In this document: one piece after another, positions 56,873 to 64,000 of the stretch
Numbering within the stretch: the first letter of the stretch is position 1
How the letters are laid out: each line of letters starts with the position of its first letter
Notes under the pieces: generated by a model
What the model was told of the DNA's origin: nothing
The model's input: the letters and a program-made list of their open reading frames with translations, nothing else
Databases searched by the model: none
Assembly: GCF_006385575.1 (NCBI RefSeq)
Contig: NZ_CP041040.1
Coordinates: 2,294,001-2,358,000 of the forward strand
Direction: 5' to 3'
Source of the DNA: Microbacterium foliorum
GTDB taxonomy: Bacteria; Actinomycetota; Actinomycetes; Actinomycetales; Microbacteriaceae
Length of the DNA: 64,000 nucleotides
Program-made: the position numbers and the translations under genes

Positions 56873-57712
56873 TCAGGCCGAGCGTCGCAGCTTCACGGTG
56901 AGGGAATCGACGAGCACGGCGATGCGGTCATCCGACGCCCAGCGCTGAGCGAGACGCGCGAGCACGGCGTCGAGCACCTCGCGTTCGAGGCCGTCGACCA
57001 GCTCGAGGATCACGATCAGCTCGGGGCCCCGCAGGCGCGCATCGGGGTCTCCCGCTGCAACGGACACGTCTATCACAGCGAGCTCGTGCGCGACGCTCGC
57101 CTGCAGCGCGCCGAACACCTCGGGCGACAGGAAGCTCGGCTCCCAGCCATGCCCCTGCGCGATCGCCCACACTGCCGGACGACGGAGGACGAACTCCGTG
57201 TCGGACGTCGGATCGAGCACGATGAGGTCGGTGTCGTCGGCAGACGCCGCGAGTGCAGCCCGGGTGGCTTCGACCGGAATCGGTCGAGCCGTGGCGTCCC
57301 AGCGCTGCATCGCCTCGACCGAGGAGAACACGGGCTGCACGCGACGGCCATCCGGGGCGGCCACCGTGACGATGGAGAGCTCCTGCGTCTTGTCGACCGT
57401 GAGACCGCTGGGAGCCAAGCCCTCCTCGCCCTTCTCGGCGACGAGCGGGATCAGCACCCGCGCCGTGCGGAAGGCATCCACGACCTCGGACTGAGCGCCC
57501 TCCCCCGCCCGGAAGCGCAGAACAGCATCGAGAAGCGCAGGGTCGGCGGAGCCATCGTCGGCCGCGTGCGGATTCGACTCGAAGCTGCGCCCCTCCCAGG
57601 GCACCCCTGCGGAGTCGCCGTGGTTCGGCAGAGCATGGTTCGAGGCGGCGTGATCGTGCGAGCCATGACCCTGTGGGCCATGGCCGCAGGCGTCGTCAGT
57701 CCCCTGCGACAT
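56873..57712 (-). CDS. SseB-like protein with histidine-rich N-terminus
   Basis: A 279-residue protein. The body from residue about 55 is an SseB-type fold ([35 protein letters not shown]...[26 protein letters not shown]). The first 35 residues are rich in His, Gly and Asn ([23 protein letters not shown]), a possible metal-binding tail. The family is of unknown function in actinobacteria. ATG 57712 overlaps the hisA stop by 17 bases, so it is co-transcribed with hisA. Confidence 0.88.
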   Translation of the reverse strand: MSQGTDDACGHGPQGHGSHDHAASNHALPNHGDSAGVPWEGRSFESNPHAADDGSADPALLDAVLRFRAGEGAQSEVVDAFRTARVLIPLVAEKGEEGLAPSGLTVDKTQELSIVTVAAPDGRRVQPVFSSVEAMQRWDATARPIPVEATRAALAASADDTDLIVLDPTSDTEFVLRRPAVWAIAQGHGWEPSFLSPEVFGALQASVAHELAVIDVSVAAGDPDARLRGPELIVILELVDGLEREVLDAVLARLAQRWASDDRIAVLVDSLTVKLRRSA

Positions 57713-58442
57713 CCAGCGCCTCAGCCAGCGTGAACGCTCCGGCGTAGAGCGCCTTGCCGACGATGGCACCCTCGACCCCGAGCGGAACCAGTTCGCGCAG
57801 CGCGGCGATGTCATCGAGATTCGAGATGCCGCCCGATGCCACGACAGGCTTGGGAGTGCGCGATGCGACCTCGCGGAGCAGCTCGAGGTTCGGACCCTTG
57901 AGTGTTCCGTCCTTCGTGACGTCGGTCACGACGTAGCGGCTGCAGCCGGCATCCTCGAGGCGCTCGAGAACCTCCCAGAGGTCGCCGCCCTCCTTGGTCC
58001 AGCCGCGCGCGGCGAGCGTGGTTCCACGGACGTCCAGTCCCACGGCGATCGCCTCACCGAAGCGGCCGATCACGTCAGCCGCCCACTCGGGGTTCTCGAG
58101 CGCGGCCGTGCCGAGGTTGATGCGGCTCGCGCCGCTCTCGAGCGCCGCCTCGAGCGTCGCGTCGTCACGGATGCCGCCCGACAGCTCGACGTTGACGTGC
58201 TTGAACTGCTTGATGACCTTGCGCAGGATCGGCGCATTGCTGCCGCGACCGAAGGCTGCATCGAGGTCGACGAGGTGAATCCACTTCGCGCCCTGCGCGA
58301 CCCACTCCCCCGCGGCGTCGAGCGGGTCGCCGTAGCTGGTCTCGGTGCCGGCCTCACCCTGGGTGAGACGGACTGCCTTGCCCCCGGCGACATCGACGGC
58401 GGGGAGCAGAGTGAGAGAAGGAGACTGCGCGAAGTCGTTCAT
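57696..58442 (-). CDS. hisA: Phosphoribosyl isomerase HisA/PriA
   Basis: A 248-residue (beta/alpha)8-barrel isomerase of histidine synthesis. [18 protein letters not shown] opens the barrel; Asp in PAVD is the conserved acid, ELSGGIRDD and [14 protein letters not shown] are phosphate-binding loops. In actinobacteria without trpF this enzyme (PriA) also isomerises phosphoribosylanthranilate in tryptophan synthesis; whether trpF exists cannot be seen here. GAGG precedes the ATG at 58442. Confidence 0.95.
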   Translation of the reverse strand: MNDFAQSPSLTLLPAVDVAGGKAVRLTQGEAGTETSYGDPLDAAGEWVAQGAKWIHLVDLDAAFGRGSNAPILRKVIKQFKHVNVELSGGIRDDATLEAALESGASRINLGTAALENPEWAADVIGRFGEAIAVGLDVRGTTLAARGWTKEGGDLWEVLERLEDAGCSRYVVTDVTKDGTLKGPNLELLREVASRTPKPVVASGGISNLDDIAALRELVPLGVEGAIVGKALYAGAFTLAEALDVAGD

Positions 58443-58596
58443 GACGTCCTCAGGTGAGATGGATAGCCGATTCGCCGGCACGAGAATCGACACTAGCCCG
58501 CGTATCCGCCCGCTCCAAAACGATGACAGCAGAGAACACCGCGTGCCACGCGGTAGCCTCGATGACGCCCCTGTTCGGTCTGTGAGGAGATGTTGC

Positions 58597-60105
58597 ATGG
58601 TTCGCGATGCGGAAACGCGAGGAGGCGGACCCCTGCGGCGCGGCAATGCGCTGCCTCCCGAGACTCCGGATGACGGCGGACAGCCGCCGGTCGCACCGGA
58701 CGAGCTCCCCGTCGACGCGCGGCAACGGCCGCTGACCGGTGACACACCGCCGAGCCCACCCGTGCCAGGGACGCGCGCGGCCGCGGCGGCAGCATGGGCG
58801 GCAGCATCCGCCACGACTCCGCCGACCGGCACTCCTCGAGCGGTCAACCCCCCGAGCCCGATCTCCCGGCCGCCCGCAGCCTCCGCAGCCCCGGCGACGC
58901 CCTCGAATCCGGGCCCCCCTTCCGAAGCGTGGTCGGAGCCGCAGGCCCCCGTCGTCGCTCACGGCGCTGAAGCCCAGCCCGCGGCGAGAACTTCGGCCCC
59001 GACCCCGCCCCCGAACATCCCGCCGACGCCTGCGCCGACGAACGTCGTGCCGCAGAACCAGATTCCCGGCGTGCCGCCCGCCCCACCGCTGCCGCAGTCG
59101 ACCGGCACTGCTACGGCGGCCCCGAACGCGGCCGCCGCCGAGTCTGCGTCCTCGGCGTCATCGCGTCGCCAGCAGCGCGAGCAGGGCGTGGGCCGCCGCT
59201 CGTTCCTGCAGGAGGAGCGGCGGGAAGAGCCCGCACGTCAGGGCGGGCGCGGACTGCTCAATCGCGTCGGATTCTCCCTCGGACCCAACGCCCGTGAGCG
59301 AGCCGTCCGCGACGACGAGCATGCGGTGAGTCGTCACTGGCCTGGGCCGCGCACCGTCGCGGTCGTCAACGGCAAGGGCGGGGCGGGCAAGACACCCGCC
59401 ACCGTGCTGCTGTCAGCGGTCTTCGCCCAGTACGGCGGGGCCGGAGTTCTGGCCTGGGACAACAACCAGACCCGCGGCACGCTCGGCTGGCGCACCGAGA
59501 CCGGAGCGCACGACCGCACGCTGCTCGAGCTGCTTCCGCAGACTCAGCGCCTGCTGGGAGCCCAGGGGCAGTCGGCGGACCTCGCGCACTTCGTGCATCA
59601 CCAGCCGCAGGAGAAATACGATGTCCTGCGCTCGAAGCCGATCCGGCTCGCGCACGAGAACCGACTCCGGCCCGCCGATGTCGACTCCATCCACGCGATC
59701 GCCGCCAAGTTCTATCGCCTGATCATCATCGACTCCGGCAACGACGAGTCCGATCCCATGTGGTTGCGGATGATCGACCTCGCCGACCAGATCGTCGTCG
59801 CGACGACGACGCGCGACGACCATGCCGAAGCCGGAGCTCTGCTGCTGGAGGCTCTCGAGGACCGCGATGAGCGCTCAGCCCGCCTCGCGCGAGAGTCGGT
59901 GGTCGTCGTCAGCCAGGCGGATCCGAAGGCATCGCCCGCAGAAGTGACAGACGTGATCGCGGGCTACCAGCCCCTCGCGCGCGAGGTCGTCGGCATCCCC
60001 TTCGACCGCGAGATGGTCGACGGCCACCTTCGTCTCCGTGCACTCGCAGCGCCGACGCAGCGATCCTGGCTCTCGGCCGCAGCGGCCGTCGCACGCGGGT
60101 TCTGA
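58597..60105 (+). CDS. MinD/ParA-like ATPase with proline/alanine-rich N-terminus
   Basis: A 502-residue protein. Residues 1 to about 215 are low-complexity Pro/Ala/Ser. The ATPase domain begins [28 protein letters not shown] near residue 250 with the deviant Walker A KGGAGKT followed by Pro instead of Thr; [14 protein letters not shown] and [14 protein letters not shown] are switch regions. MinD-like ATPases of this type are common in actinobacteria, often near secretion or division genes. Lies on the opposite strand between hisA and hisH. ATG has GAGGAG upstream. Confidence 0.88.
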   Translation: MVRDAETRGGGPLRRGNALPPETPDDGGQPPVAPDELPVDARQRPLTGDTPPSPPVPGTRAAAAAAWAAASATTPPTGTPRAVNPPSPISRPPAASAAPATPSNPGPPSEAWSEPQAPVVAHGAEAQPAARTSAPTPPPNIPPTPAPTNVVPQNQIPGVPPAPPLPQSTGTATAAPNAAAAESASSASSRRQQREQGVGRRSFLQEERREEPARQGGRGLLNRVGFSLGPNARERAVRDDEHAVSRHWPGPRTVAVVNGKGGAGKTPATVLLSAVFAQYGGAGVLAWDNNQTRGTLGWRTETGAHDRTLLELLPQTQRLLGAQGQSADLAHFVHHQPQEKYDVLRSKPIRLAHENRLRPADVDSIHAIAAKFYRLIIIDSGNDESDPMWLRMIDLADQIVVATTTRDDHAEAGALLLEALEDRDERSARLARESVVVVSQADPKASPAEVTDVIAGYQPLAREVVGIPFDREMVDGHLRLRALAAPTQRSWLSAAAAVARGF

Positions 60106-60118
60106 ACAGCTGCGCCCG

Positions 60119-60760
60119 TCAGGCTCGCAGGCTGTCGACCCAGTTGCGGAGCAGCTGGATTCCGGCCTCTCCCGACTTCTCCGGGTGGAACTGGGTCGCT
60201 GAGAGCGGCCCGTTCTCGACGGCGGCGAGGAACGGGTCTCCGTAGGTCGACCACGTGAGCACCGGCTGCGGGAACGGCGGGATGACATCGAGCTCCCACG
60301 ACTGCGCGGCGTAGGAGTGCACGAAGTAGAATCGCTCGTTCTCGATGCCCTTGAACAGCACCGAGTCGGTGCCCGGCTCGACCGTGTTCCACCCCATGTG
60401 CGGCAGTACGGGCGCATTGAGTTCGGTGACCGCTCCCGGCCACTCGCCGAGGCCCTCGGAATCGTGGCCGCGTTCGACGCCGTGCGCGAAGAGGACCTGC
60501 ATGCCGACGCAGATGCCGAGCACAGGGCGTCCACCGGCGAGACGACGGTCGATGATCTCGTCGCCGCCGTGCGCGTAGAGCGCGTCTCGGACGGCCTGGA
60601 AGGCACCGACACCGGGCACCACGAGACCGTCTGCCTCGAGCGCCTCCTTGCGATCGCGCGTGAGCACCGCGTCAGCTCCCGCTGCGACGAGAGCCTTCAC
60701 CGCCGAGTGGACGTTGCCCGACTCGTAGTCGAAGACGGCGACCCTGGGTGCCGAGCTCAC
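60119..60760 (-). CDS. hisH: Imidazole glycerol phosphate synthase glutaminase subunit
   Basis: A 213-residue class I glutaminase that feeds ammonia to HisF. Catalytic Cys in [11 protein letters not shown], His-Glu in TQFHPEKSG, oxyanion loop VPGVGAF. GTG start overlaps the hisB stop as GTGA. Converges with the ATPase gene 13 bases away. Confidence 0.96.
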   Translation of the reverse strand: MSSAPRVAVFDYESGNVHSAVKALVAAGADAVLTRDRKEALEADGLVVPGVGAFQAVRDALYAHGGDEIIDRRLAGGRPVLGICVGMQVLFAHGVERGHDSEGLGEWPGAVTELNAPVLPHMGWNTVEPGTDSVLFKGIENERFYFVHSYAAQSWELDVIPPFPQPVLTWSTYGDPFLAAVENGPLSATQFHPEKSGEAGIQLLRNWVDSLRA

Positions 60761-61374
60761 AACGCACCCTTCGTCGAGGGGATGCCGTCGACCAACGGGT
60801 CGAGCGCCTTGGCCTGGCGGAATGCCCGCGCGAACGCCTTGTACTCGGCTTCGGCGATGTGGTGGGGGTCGCGTCCTCCGAGCACGCGCACGTGCACCGT
60901 CAGCCCCGCGTTGAAGGTGATCGCCTCGAAGGAGTGGCGCACCAGAGACCCGGTGAAGTGGCCTCCGATGAGGTGGTGTTCGAAGCCCGCAGGCTCCCCC
61001 GTGTGCACGAGGTAGGGGCGACCCGAGATGTCGACCACCGCCTGGGCGAGAGCCTCATCGAGCGGCACGAGCGCATCGCCGTAGCGGGAGATCCCCGACT
61101 TGTCTCCGAGCGCCTCGCGGATGGCCTGACCGAGGACGATCGAGATGTCCTCGACCGTGTGGTGCGCGTCGATCTGCGTGTCGCCGGAGGCGCGCACGGT
61201 GAGGTCGGTGAGCGAGTGCTTCGCGAACGCAGTCAGCATGTGATCGAAGAACGGCACCGACGTGTCGATGCTGCTTGCACCGGTGCCGTCGAGGTTCAGC
61301 TCTAGCTCGACGGTGGACTCGGACGTGCTGCGCACACGCGTGGCGGTGCGCGGGGTCTGGGCGGGGGTGCTCAT
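60757..61374 (-). CDS. hisB: Imidazoleglycerol-phosphate dehydratase
   Basis: A 205-residue manganese enzyme of histidine synthesis. Metal-binding histidine clusters are [11 protein letters not shown] and [33 protein letters not shown] is also conserved. It is monofunctional (no phosphatase domain). ATG 61374 overlaps the hisC stop as ATGA. Confidence 0.97.
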   Translation of the reverse strand: MSTPAQTPRTATRVRSTSESTVELELNLDGTGASSIDTSVPFFDHMLTAFAKHSLTDLTVRASGDTQIDAHHTVEDISIVLGQAIREALGDKSGISRYGDALVPLDEALAQAVVDISGRPYLVHTGEPAGFEHHLIGGHFTGSLVRHSFEAITFNAGLTVHVRVLGGRDPHHIAEAEYKAFARAFRQAKALDPLVDGIPSTKGAL

Positions 61375-62456
61375 GAAGCCGATCCTATCGAGGCGAGAGC
61401 ATCGAGGAACGCGGTGGTCTCGGCCTCGGTGCCCGCGGTGACGCGTAGGTGACCGGGGATTCCGACGTCGCGGATGAGGACGCCCTGATCGTAGAGCTGC
61501 TGCCAGACCTTTGCAGGTTCTGAGACCCCACCGAACAGCACGAAGTTCGACCACGACTCGTGAGGCGTGTAGCCGAGGGCCTCGAGCGTCGCGGAGATGC
61601 GGTCGCGCTGCTCGACGATCTCCTCGACCATACCCAGCATCACGTCGGAGTTCCGCAGCGCGGCCACGGCCGCCGCCTGAGTGAGAGCGCTGAGGTGGTA
61701 CGGCAGACGCACGAGCCTCAGGGCGTCGATGAACGCAGGGTCCGCCGCCAGATAGCCCACACGCGCACCCGCGAACGCGAACGCCTTGCTCATGGTGCGA
61801 GAGACCGCGAGCCGCGGGCGTCCTTCGAGCAGACTGAGGGCGGATACCGCGTCTCGCGGCGCGAACTCCTGGTAGGCCTCGTCTACGACCACGACTCCCG
61901 TCGATGCCTCGTAGACCGCCTCGACCACGTCGAGACCGAGCGGAGTGCCCGTCGGATTGTTCGGGGAGCACAGGAGGATGACATCGGGGTCGACGTCCCT
62001 GACCTGCGCCGCCGCCTCTTCCGGAGTGATCGTGTAATCGGGCTGCCTGGTGCCCGCGACCCACCGGGCTCCGGTCCCCTTCGAGATCAGCGGATACATC
62101 GAGTAGGTCGGGCTGAAGCTGAACGCTGTGCGGCCTGGCCCGCCGAAAGCCTGGAGGATGTGCTGAAGCACCTCGTTCGATCCATTGCCCGCCCAGATCT
62201 GGCCGGCTTCGAGCCCGTGGCCGAGGTACTCGGCGAAGCCCTCGCGCAGAGTGGTGAACTCGCGATCCGGGTAACGGTTGACGTCTCGGAGCGCGACCGC
62301 GATGTCGTCGAGGATGTCGCTGGCCACGGCATCCGGAACCGGATGCGTGTTCTCGTTGACGTTCAGCGCGATCGGAAGCGGCGCTTGAGGTGCTCCGTAC
62401 GGCGTGAGCCCTCGGAGGTCGTCGCGAAGCGGCAGGTCGTCAAGTGATGCAGTCAC
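61371..62456 (-). CDS. hisC: Histidinol-phosphate aminotransferase
   Basis: A 361-residue class I/II aminotransferase. [10 protein letters not shown] near the start and [12 protein letters not shown] are substrate/cofactor segments; the PLP lysine is in [18 protein letters not shown]. The start is probably GTG 62456 ([16 protein letters not shown]), with TACCAT seven bases upstream; an ATG three codons earlier is an alternative. First gene of hisC-hisB-hisH. Confidence 0.95.
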   Translation of the reverse strand: MTASLDDLPLRDDLRGLTPYGAPQAPLPIALNVNENTHPVPDAVASDILDDIAVALRDVNRYPDREFTTLREGFAEYLGHGLEAGQIWAGNGSNEVLQHILQAFGGPGRTAFSFSPTYSMYPLISKGTGARWVAGTRQPDYTITPEEAAAQVRDVDPDVILLCSPNNPTGTPLGLDVVEAVYEASTGVVVVDEAYQEFAPRDAVSALSLLEGRPRLAVSRTMSKAFAFAGARVGYLAADPAFIDALRLVRLPYHLSALTQAAAVAALRNSDVMLGMVEEIVEQRDRISATLEALGYTPHESWSNFVLFGGVSEPAKVWQQLYDQGVLIRDVGIPGHLRVTAGTEAETTAFLDALASIGSAS

Positions 62457-62522
62457 CCTTCCCATGGTAGGCCGCGTTCGCCTCACGGATGCCCGTGACG
62501 ACCGAGTATGAAGACGAACACT

Positions 62523-62554
62523 CTCGCTTCACTGGGTCGACCGGTGAAAGCGAG
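62523..62554 (-). terminator. Hairpin terminator after the LysM gene
   Basis: Stem CTCGCTTCAC against GTGAAAGCGAG with one bulged base, and an inner GGTCGACC palindrome, two bases past the LysM stop. Confidence 0.6.
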
Positions 62555-62556
62555 GC

Positions 62557-62919
62557 TCACTCCGAGTACTGCGTCGGAATCGCGAGTTCCTGACCGATCT
62601 GCAGCTCCCCGCCACGGAGGAGGTTCAGGCGCGTGATGTCACCGATCACCTCACGCGGGTCGGCCCCGGGTGCGATGCCCTCGGCGATCGACCAGAGCGT
62701 GTCGCCGGGCATCACGGTGACGGTCGCGAACGACGCCGCGGTTGTCTGCTCCCCCGAGGCCATCGCACTGCCGCCGCTGAGTGCTGCGAACGCGATCCCG
62801 GCGGCGAGGGGCACCGCCGCGACGGCGAGCACGACGCGTCGACCACGCGCCGTCAGCCGGAGCCGCGTCGCCGGACGAGCCGGAAGGACTGCTGCACTGC
62901 TGAAGGTGATGGTGCTCAT
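62557..62919 (-). CDS. LysM peptidoglycan-binding protein
   Basis: A 120-residue protein. Residues 1-30 are basic, followed by one hydrophobic segment (VVLAVAAVPLAAGIAFAALSGG), then a single LysM repeat TVMPGDTLWSIAEGIAPGADPREVIGDITRLNLL...ELAIP. This architecture (membrane segment plus LysM beside lexA, divergent) matches SOS-induced cell-division inhibitors of the YneA type; that role is an inference from place and shape. AGGAG before the ATG. Confidence 0.88.
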   Translation of the reverse strand: MSTITFSSAAVLPARPATRLRLTARGRRVVLAVAAVPLAAGIAFAALSGGSAMASGEQTTAASFATVTVMPGDTLWSIAEGIAPGADPREVIGDITRLNLLRGGELQIGQELAIPTQYSE

Positions 62920-63014
62920 GTCGTGCTCCTCTGCATCTACCGCGTGGGCGGTGAAGTTGGCGTAGCGTTCGCATCCGCGCCTCGGCCGGGAGCCGTGGAT
63001 GCGAAGCTACGTAC

Positions 63015-63028
63015 CGAAGTTATCTTCG
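63015..63028. promoter_or_regulatory. Candidate LexA box 1
   Basis: CGAAGTTATCTTCG, arms of five bases complementary around four bases, the geometry of the actinobacterial SOS box CGAAC-N4-GTTCG. Located between lexA and the LysM gene. Confidence 0.5.
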
Positions 63029-63087
63029 AATTCGAATATCTGTCAAGCGTTCTTCGAAACAGAAGTGCGAGAATCGGCCGACACGCT

Positions 63088-63101
63088 CGAACAGATCTTC
63101 C
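63088..63101. promoter_or_regulatory. Candidate LexA box 2
   Basis: CGAACAGATCTTCC, a perfect left half-site (CGAAC) with a degenerate right half. Close to the lexA start side. Confidence 0.4.
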
Positions 63102-63200
63102 ACATCGGCGCGTTTCTCGGATACGGTTTCGATAGGAACACCCCACCACGGGCCTCCGACATTCGAACTGAGACGCCGGATCGCACACCTGAGGAGCACC

Positions 63201-63887
63201 ATGAGCGACAACTCCGCCCCCGAGGCCGATGCCCCGCGCACTCGTCGCCGTAAGAGCCTGAGCCCCAAGCAGATGGCGATCCTCGAGGTCATCCAGACGT
63301 CGATCAGTCACTACGGCTACCCGCCGAGCATGCGCGAGATCGGCGACGCCGTCGGGCTCAAGTCGCTCTCCAGCGTGACCCACCAGCTGGGGCAGCTCGA
63401 GCTCAGCGGATACCTGCGTCGCGATCCGGGCAAGACCCGCGCGATGGAGGTGCTCATCGACCTCCCCGGCACGAGCGGCGAGAACCCCGCCGACGTGGCG
63501 ACGCCCGTCGGAGACGCCGCGCTGGTTCCCCTCGTCGGGCGCATCGCCGCCGGCGTTCCGATCACGGCCGACCAGCAGGTCGAGGAGATCTTTCCGCTCC
63601 CCCGTCAGCTCGTCGGCAAGGGTGACCTGTTCATGCTCAAGGTGTCGGGCGAGTCGATGATCGACGCCGCGATCTGCGACGGCGACTGGGTCGTCGTCCG
63701 TTCCCAGAGCAGCGCTGAGAACGGCGAGATCGTCGCCGCGATGCTCGACGGCGAGGCCACGGTCAAGGTGCTCCGTCGACGCGACGGCCACACGTGGCTG
63801 CTCCCCCGGAACTCCGCGTTCGAGCCGATCCTCGGCGACGAGGCGGTCGTTCTCGGGAAGATCGTCGCGGTGCTGCGCTCCGTCTGA
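63201..63887 (+). CDS. lexA: SOS repressor LexA
   Basis: A 228-residue repressor. N-terminal winged helix ([44 protein letters not shown]), self-cleavage site Ala117-Gly118 in RIAAGVP, catalytic Ser152 in SGESMIDA and Lys189 in EATVKVL. It represses SOS genes and is cut on RecA filament contact. ATG 63201 has GAGGAG upstream. Divergent from the LysM gene, with a 281-base shared regulatory region. Confidence 0.98.
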   Translation: MSDNSAPEADAPRTRRRKSLSPKQMAILEVIQTSISHYGYPPSMREIGDAVGLKSLSSVTHQLGQLELSGYLRRDPGKTRAMEVLIDLPGTSGENPADVATPVGDAALVPLVGRIAAGVPITADQQVEEIFPLPRQLVGKGDLFMLKVSGESMIDAAICDGDWVVVRSQSSAENGEIVAAMLDGEATVKVLRRRDGHTWLLPRNSAFEPILGDEAVVLGKIVAVLRSV

Positions 63888-63893
63888 CTCTGC

Positions 63894-63917
63894 CGCGCGG
63901 GACTCGTCAACCGCGCG
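63894..63917 (+). terminator. Hairpin after lexA
   Basis: 7-base-pair stem CGCGCGG/CCGCGCG with a ten-base loop. Confidence 0.5.
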
Positions 63918-63994
63918 CTCCCGGAGACCTGGGGCCCTCCCTCTCGACCACGCCCCGTGTGACGCCGTGCGCCCGCGCACCATAGGCTCGAATC

Positions 63995-64000
63995 ATGTCG
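63995..64000 (+). CDS. Start of a truncated plus-strand gene (only two codons)
   Basis: ATG at 63995, followed by TCG and the window end. TAGGCT at 63983-63988 lies exactly six bases upstream, the same leaderless geometry as elsewhere in the window. The product cannot be identified. Confidence 0.35.

Noticed and set aside
63025..63036. TTCGAATTCGAA as a LexA box
   Set aside because: Its centre spacing does not fit the CGAAC-N4-GTTCG geometry; the overlapping CGAAG-N4-CTTCG site fits better.

Overview
The window is a piece of a high-GC actinobacterial chromosome. Gene content, the ribosomal RNA sequences and the protein sequences point to the family Microbacteriaceae, most likely Microbacterium; this genus call is recognition, not a database search. 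Almost everything is ordinary chromosomal housekeeping DNA. There is no phage, no insertion sequence, no CRISPR array and no tRNA gene. Most genes lie on the minus strand in tightly coupled operons, with ATGA or GTGA overlaps at many junctions.

Layout from left to right. At 1-840 is the end of a DUF222/HNH endonuclease. 0.9-18.7 kb is the conserved actinobacterial block read right to left: RGG/TPR-like repeat protein, HAD phosphatase, a 58-codon gene, tlyA, nadK, recN, pyrG, Nudix, xerD, parA, scpA, scpB, a mini-ORF, rluB, tyrA, cmk, der and a Nudix-NYN fusion. 18.8-24.3 kb is one rRNA operon (16S-23S-5S, minus strand) with its promoter and terminator. 24.6-31.5 kb holds a CoA-transferase III, a DUF4184 membrane protein, tyrS, a SatD/membrane-protein pair, a DUF1349 protein and an AbiEi-like/nuclease protein. 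31.6-38.3 kb is the arginine operon argCJBDFH. 38.5-41.6 kb is a thiamine operon: TPP riboswitch, thiM and a trifunctional ThiE-ThiD-TenA. Next come an epimerase and a DUF402 protein, pheST, the glutamate-type ABC transporter gluABCD, a TAXI binding protein with a two-component system, a TrmH-family methyltransferase, infC-rpmI-rplT, a DUF1844 protein, an SseB-like protein, histidine genes (hisA, and hisC-hisB-hisH split by a MinD-like ATPase), and a divergent LysM/lexA pair.

Several small-scale structures are not explained by the gene list. Two operon junctions (scpB/rluB and pyrG/Nudix) carry local duplications of the stop/start region; the first creates a 29-residue ORF that begins inside the scpB stop and ends inside the rluB start. 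Many operon-leading genes have a TANNNT hexamer about six bases before the start codon, which suggests frequent leaderless mRNAs. infC appears to start at ATC. The repeat protein contains a perfect 32-copy hexanucleotide array encoding (Asp-Ala)n and about 21 Gly-Tyr-Arg-rich repeats. A SatD/DUF1349 divergent promoter carries two related palindromes. I saw no clearly new multi-gene defence or mobile system; the junction duplications are the best candidates for something undescribed.
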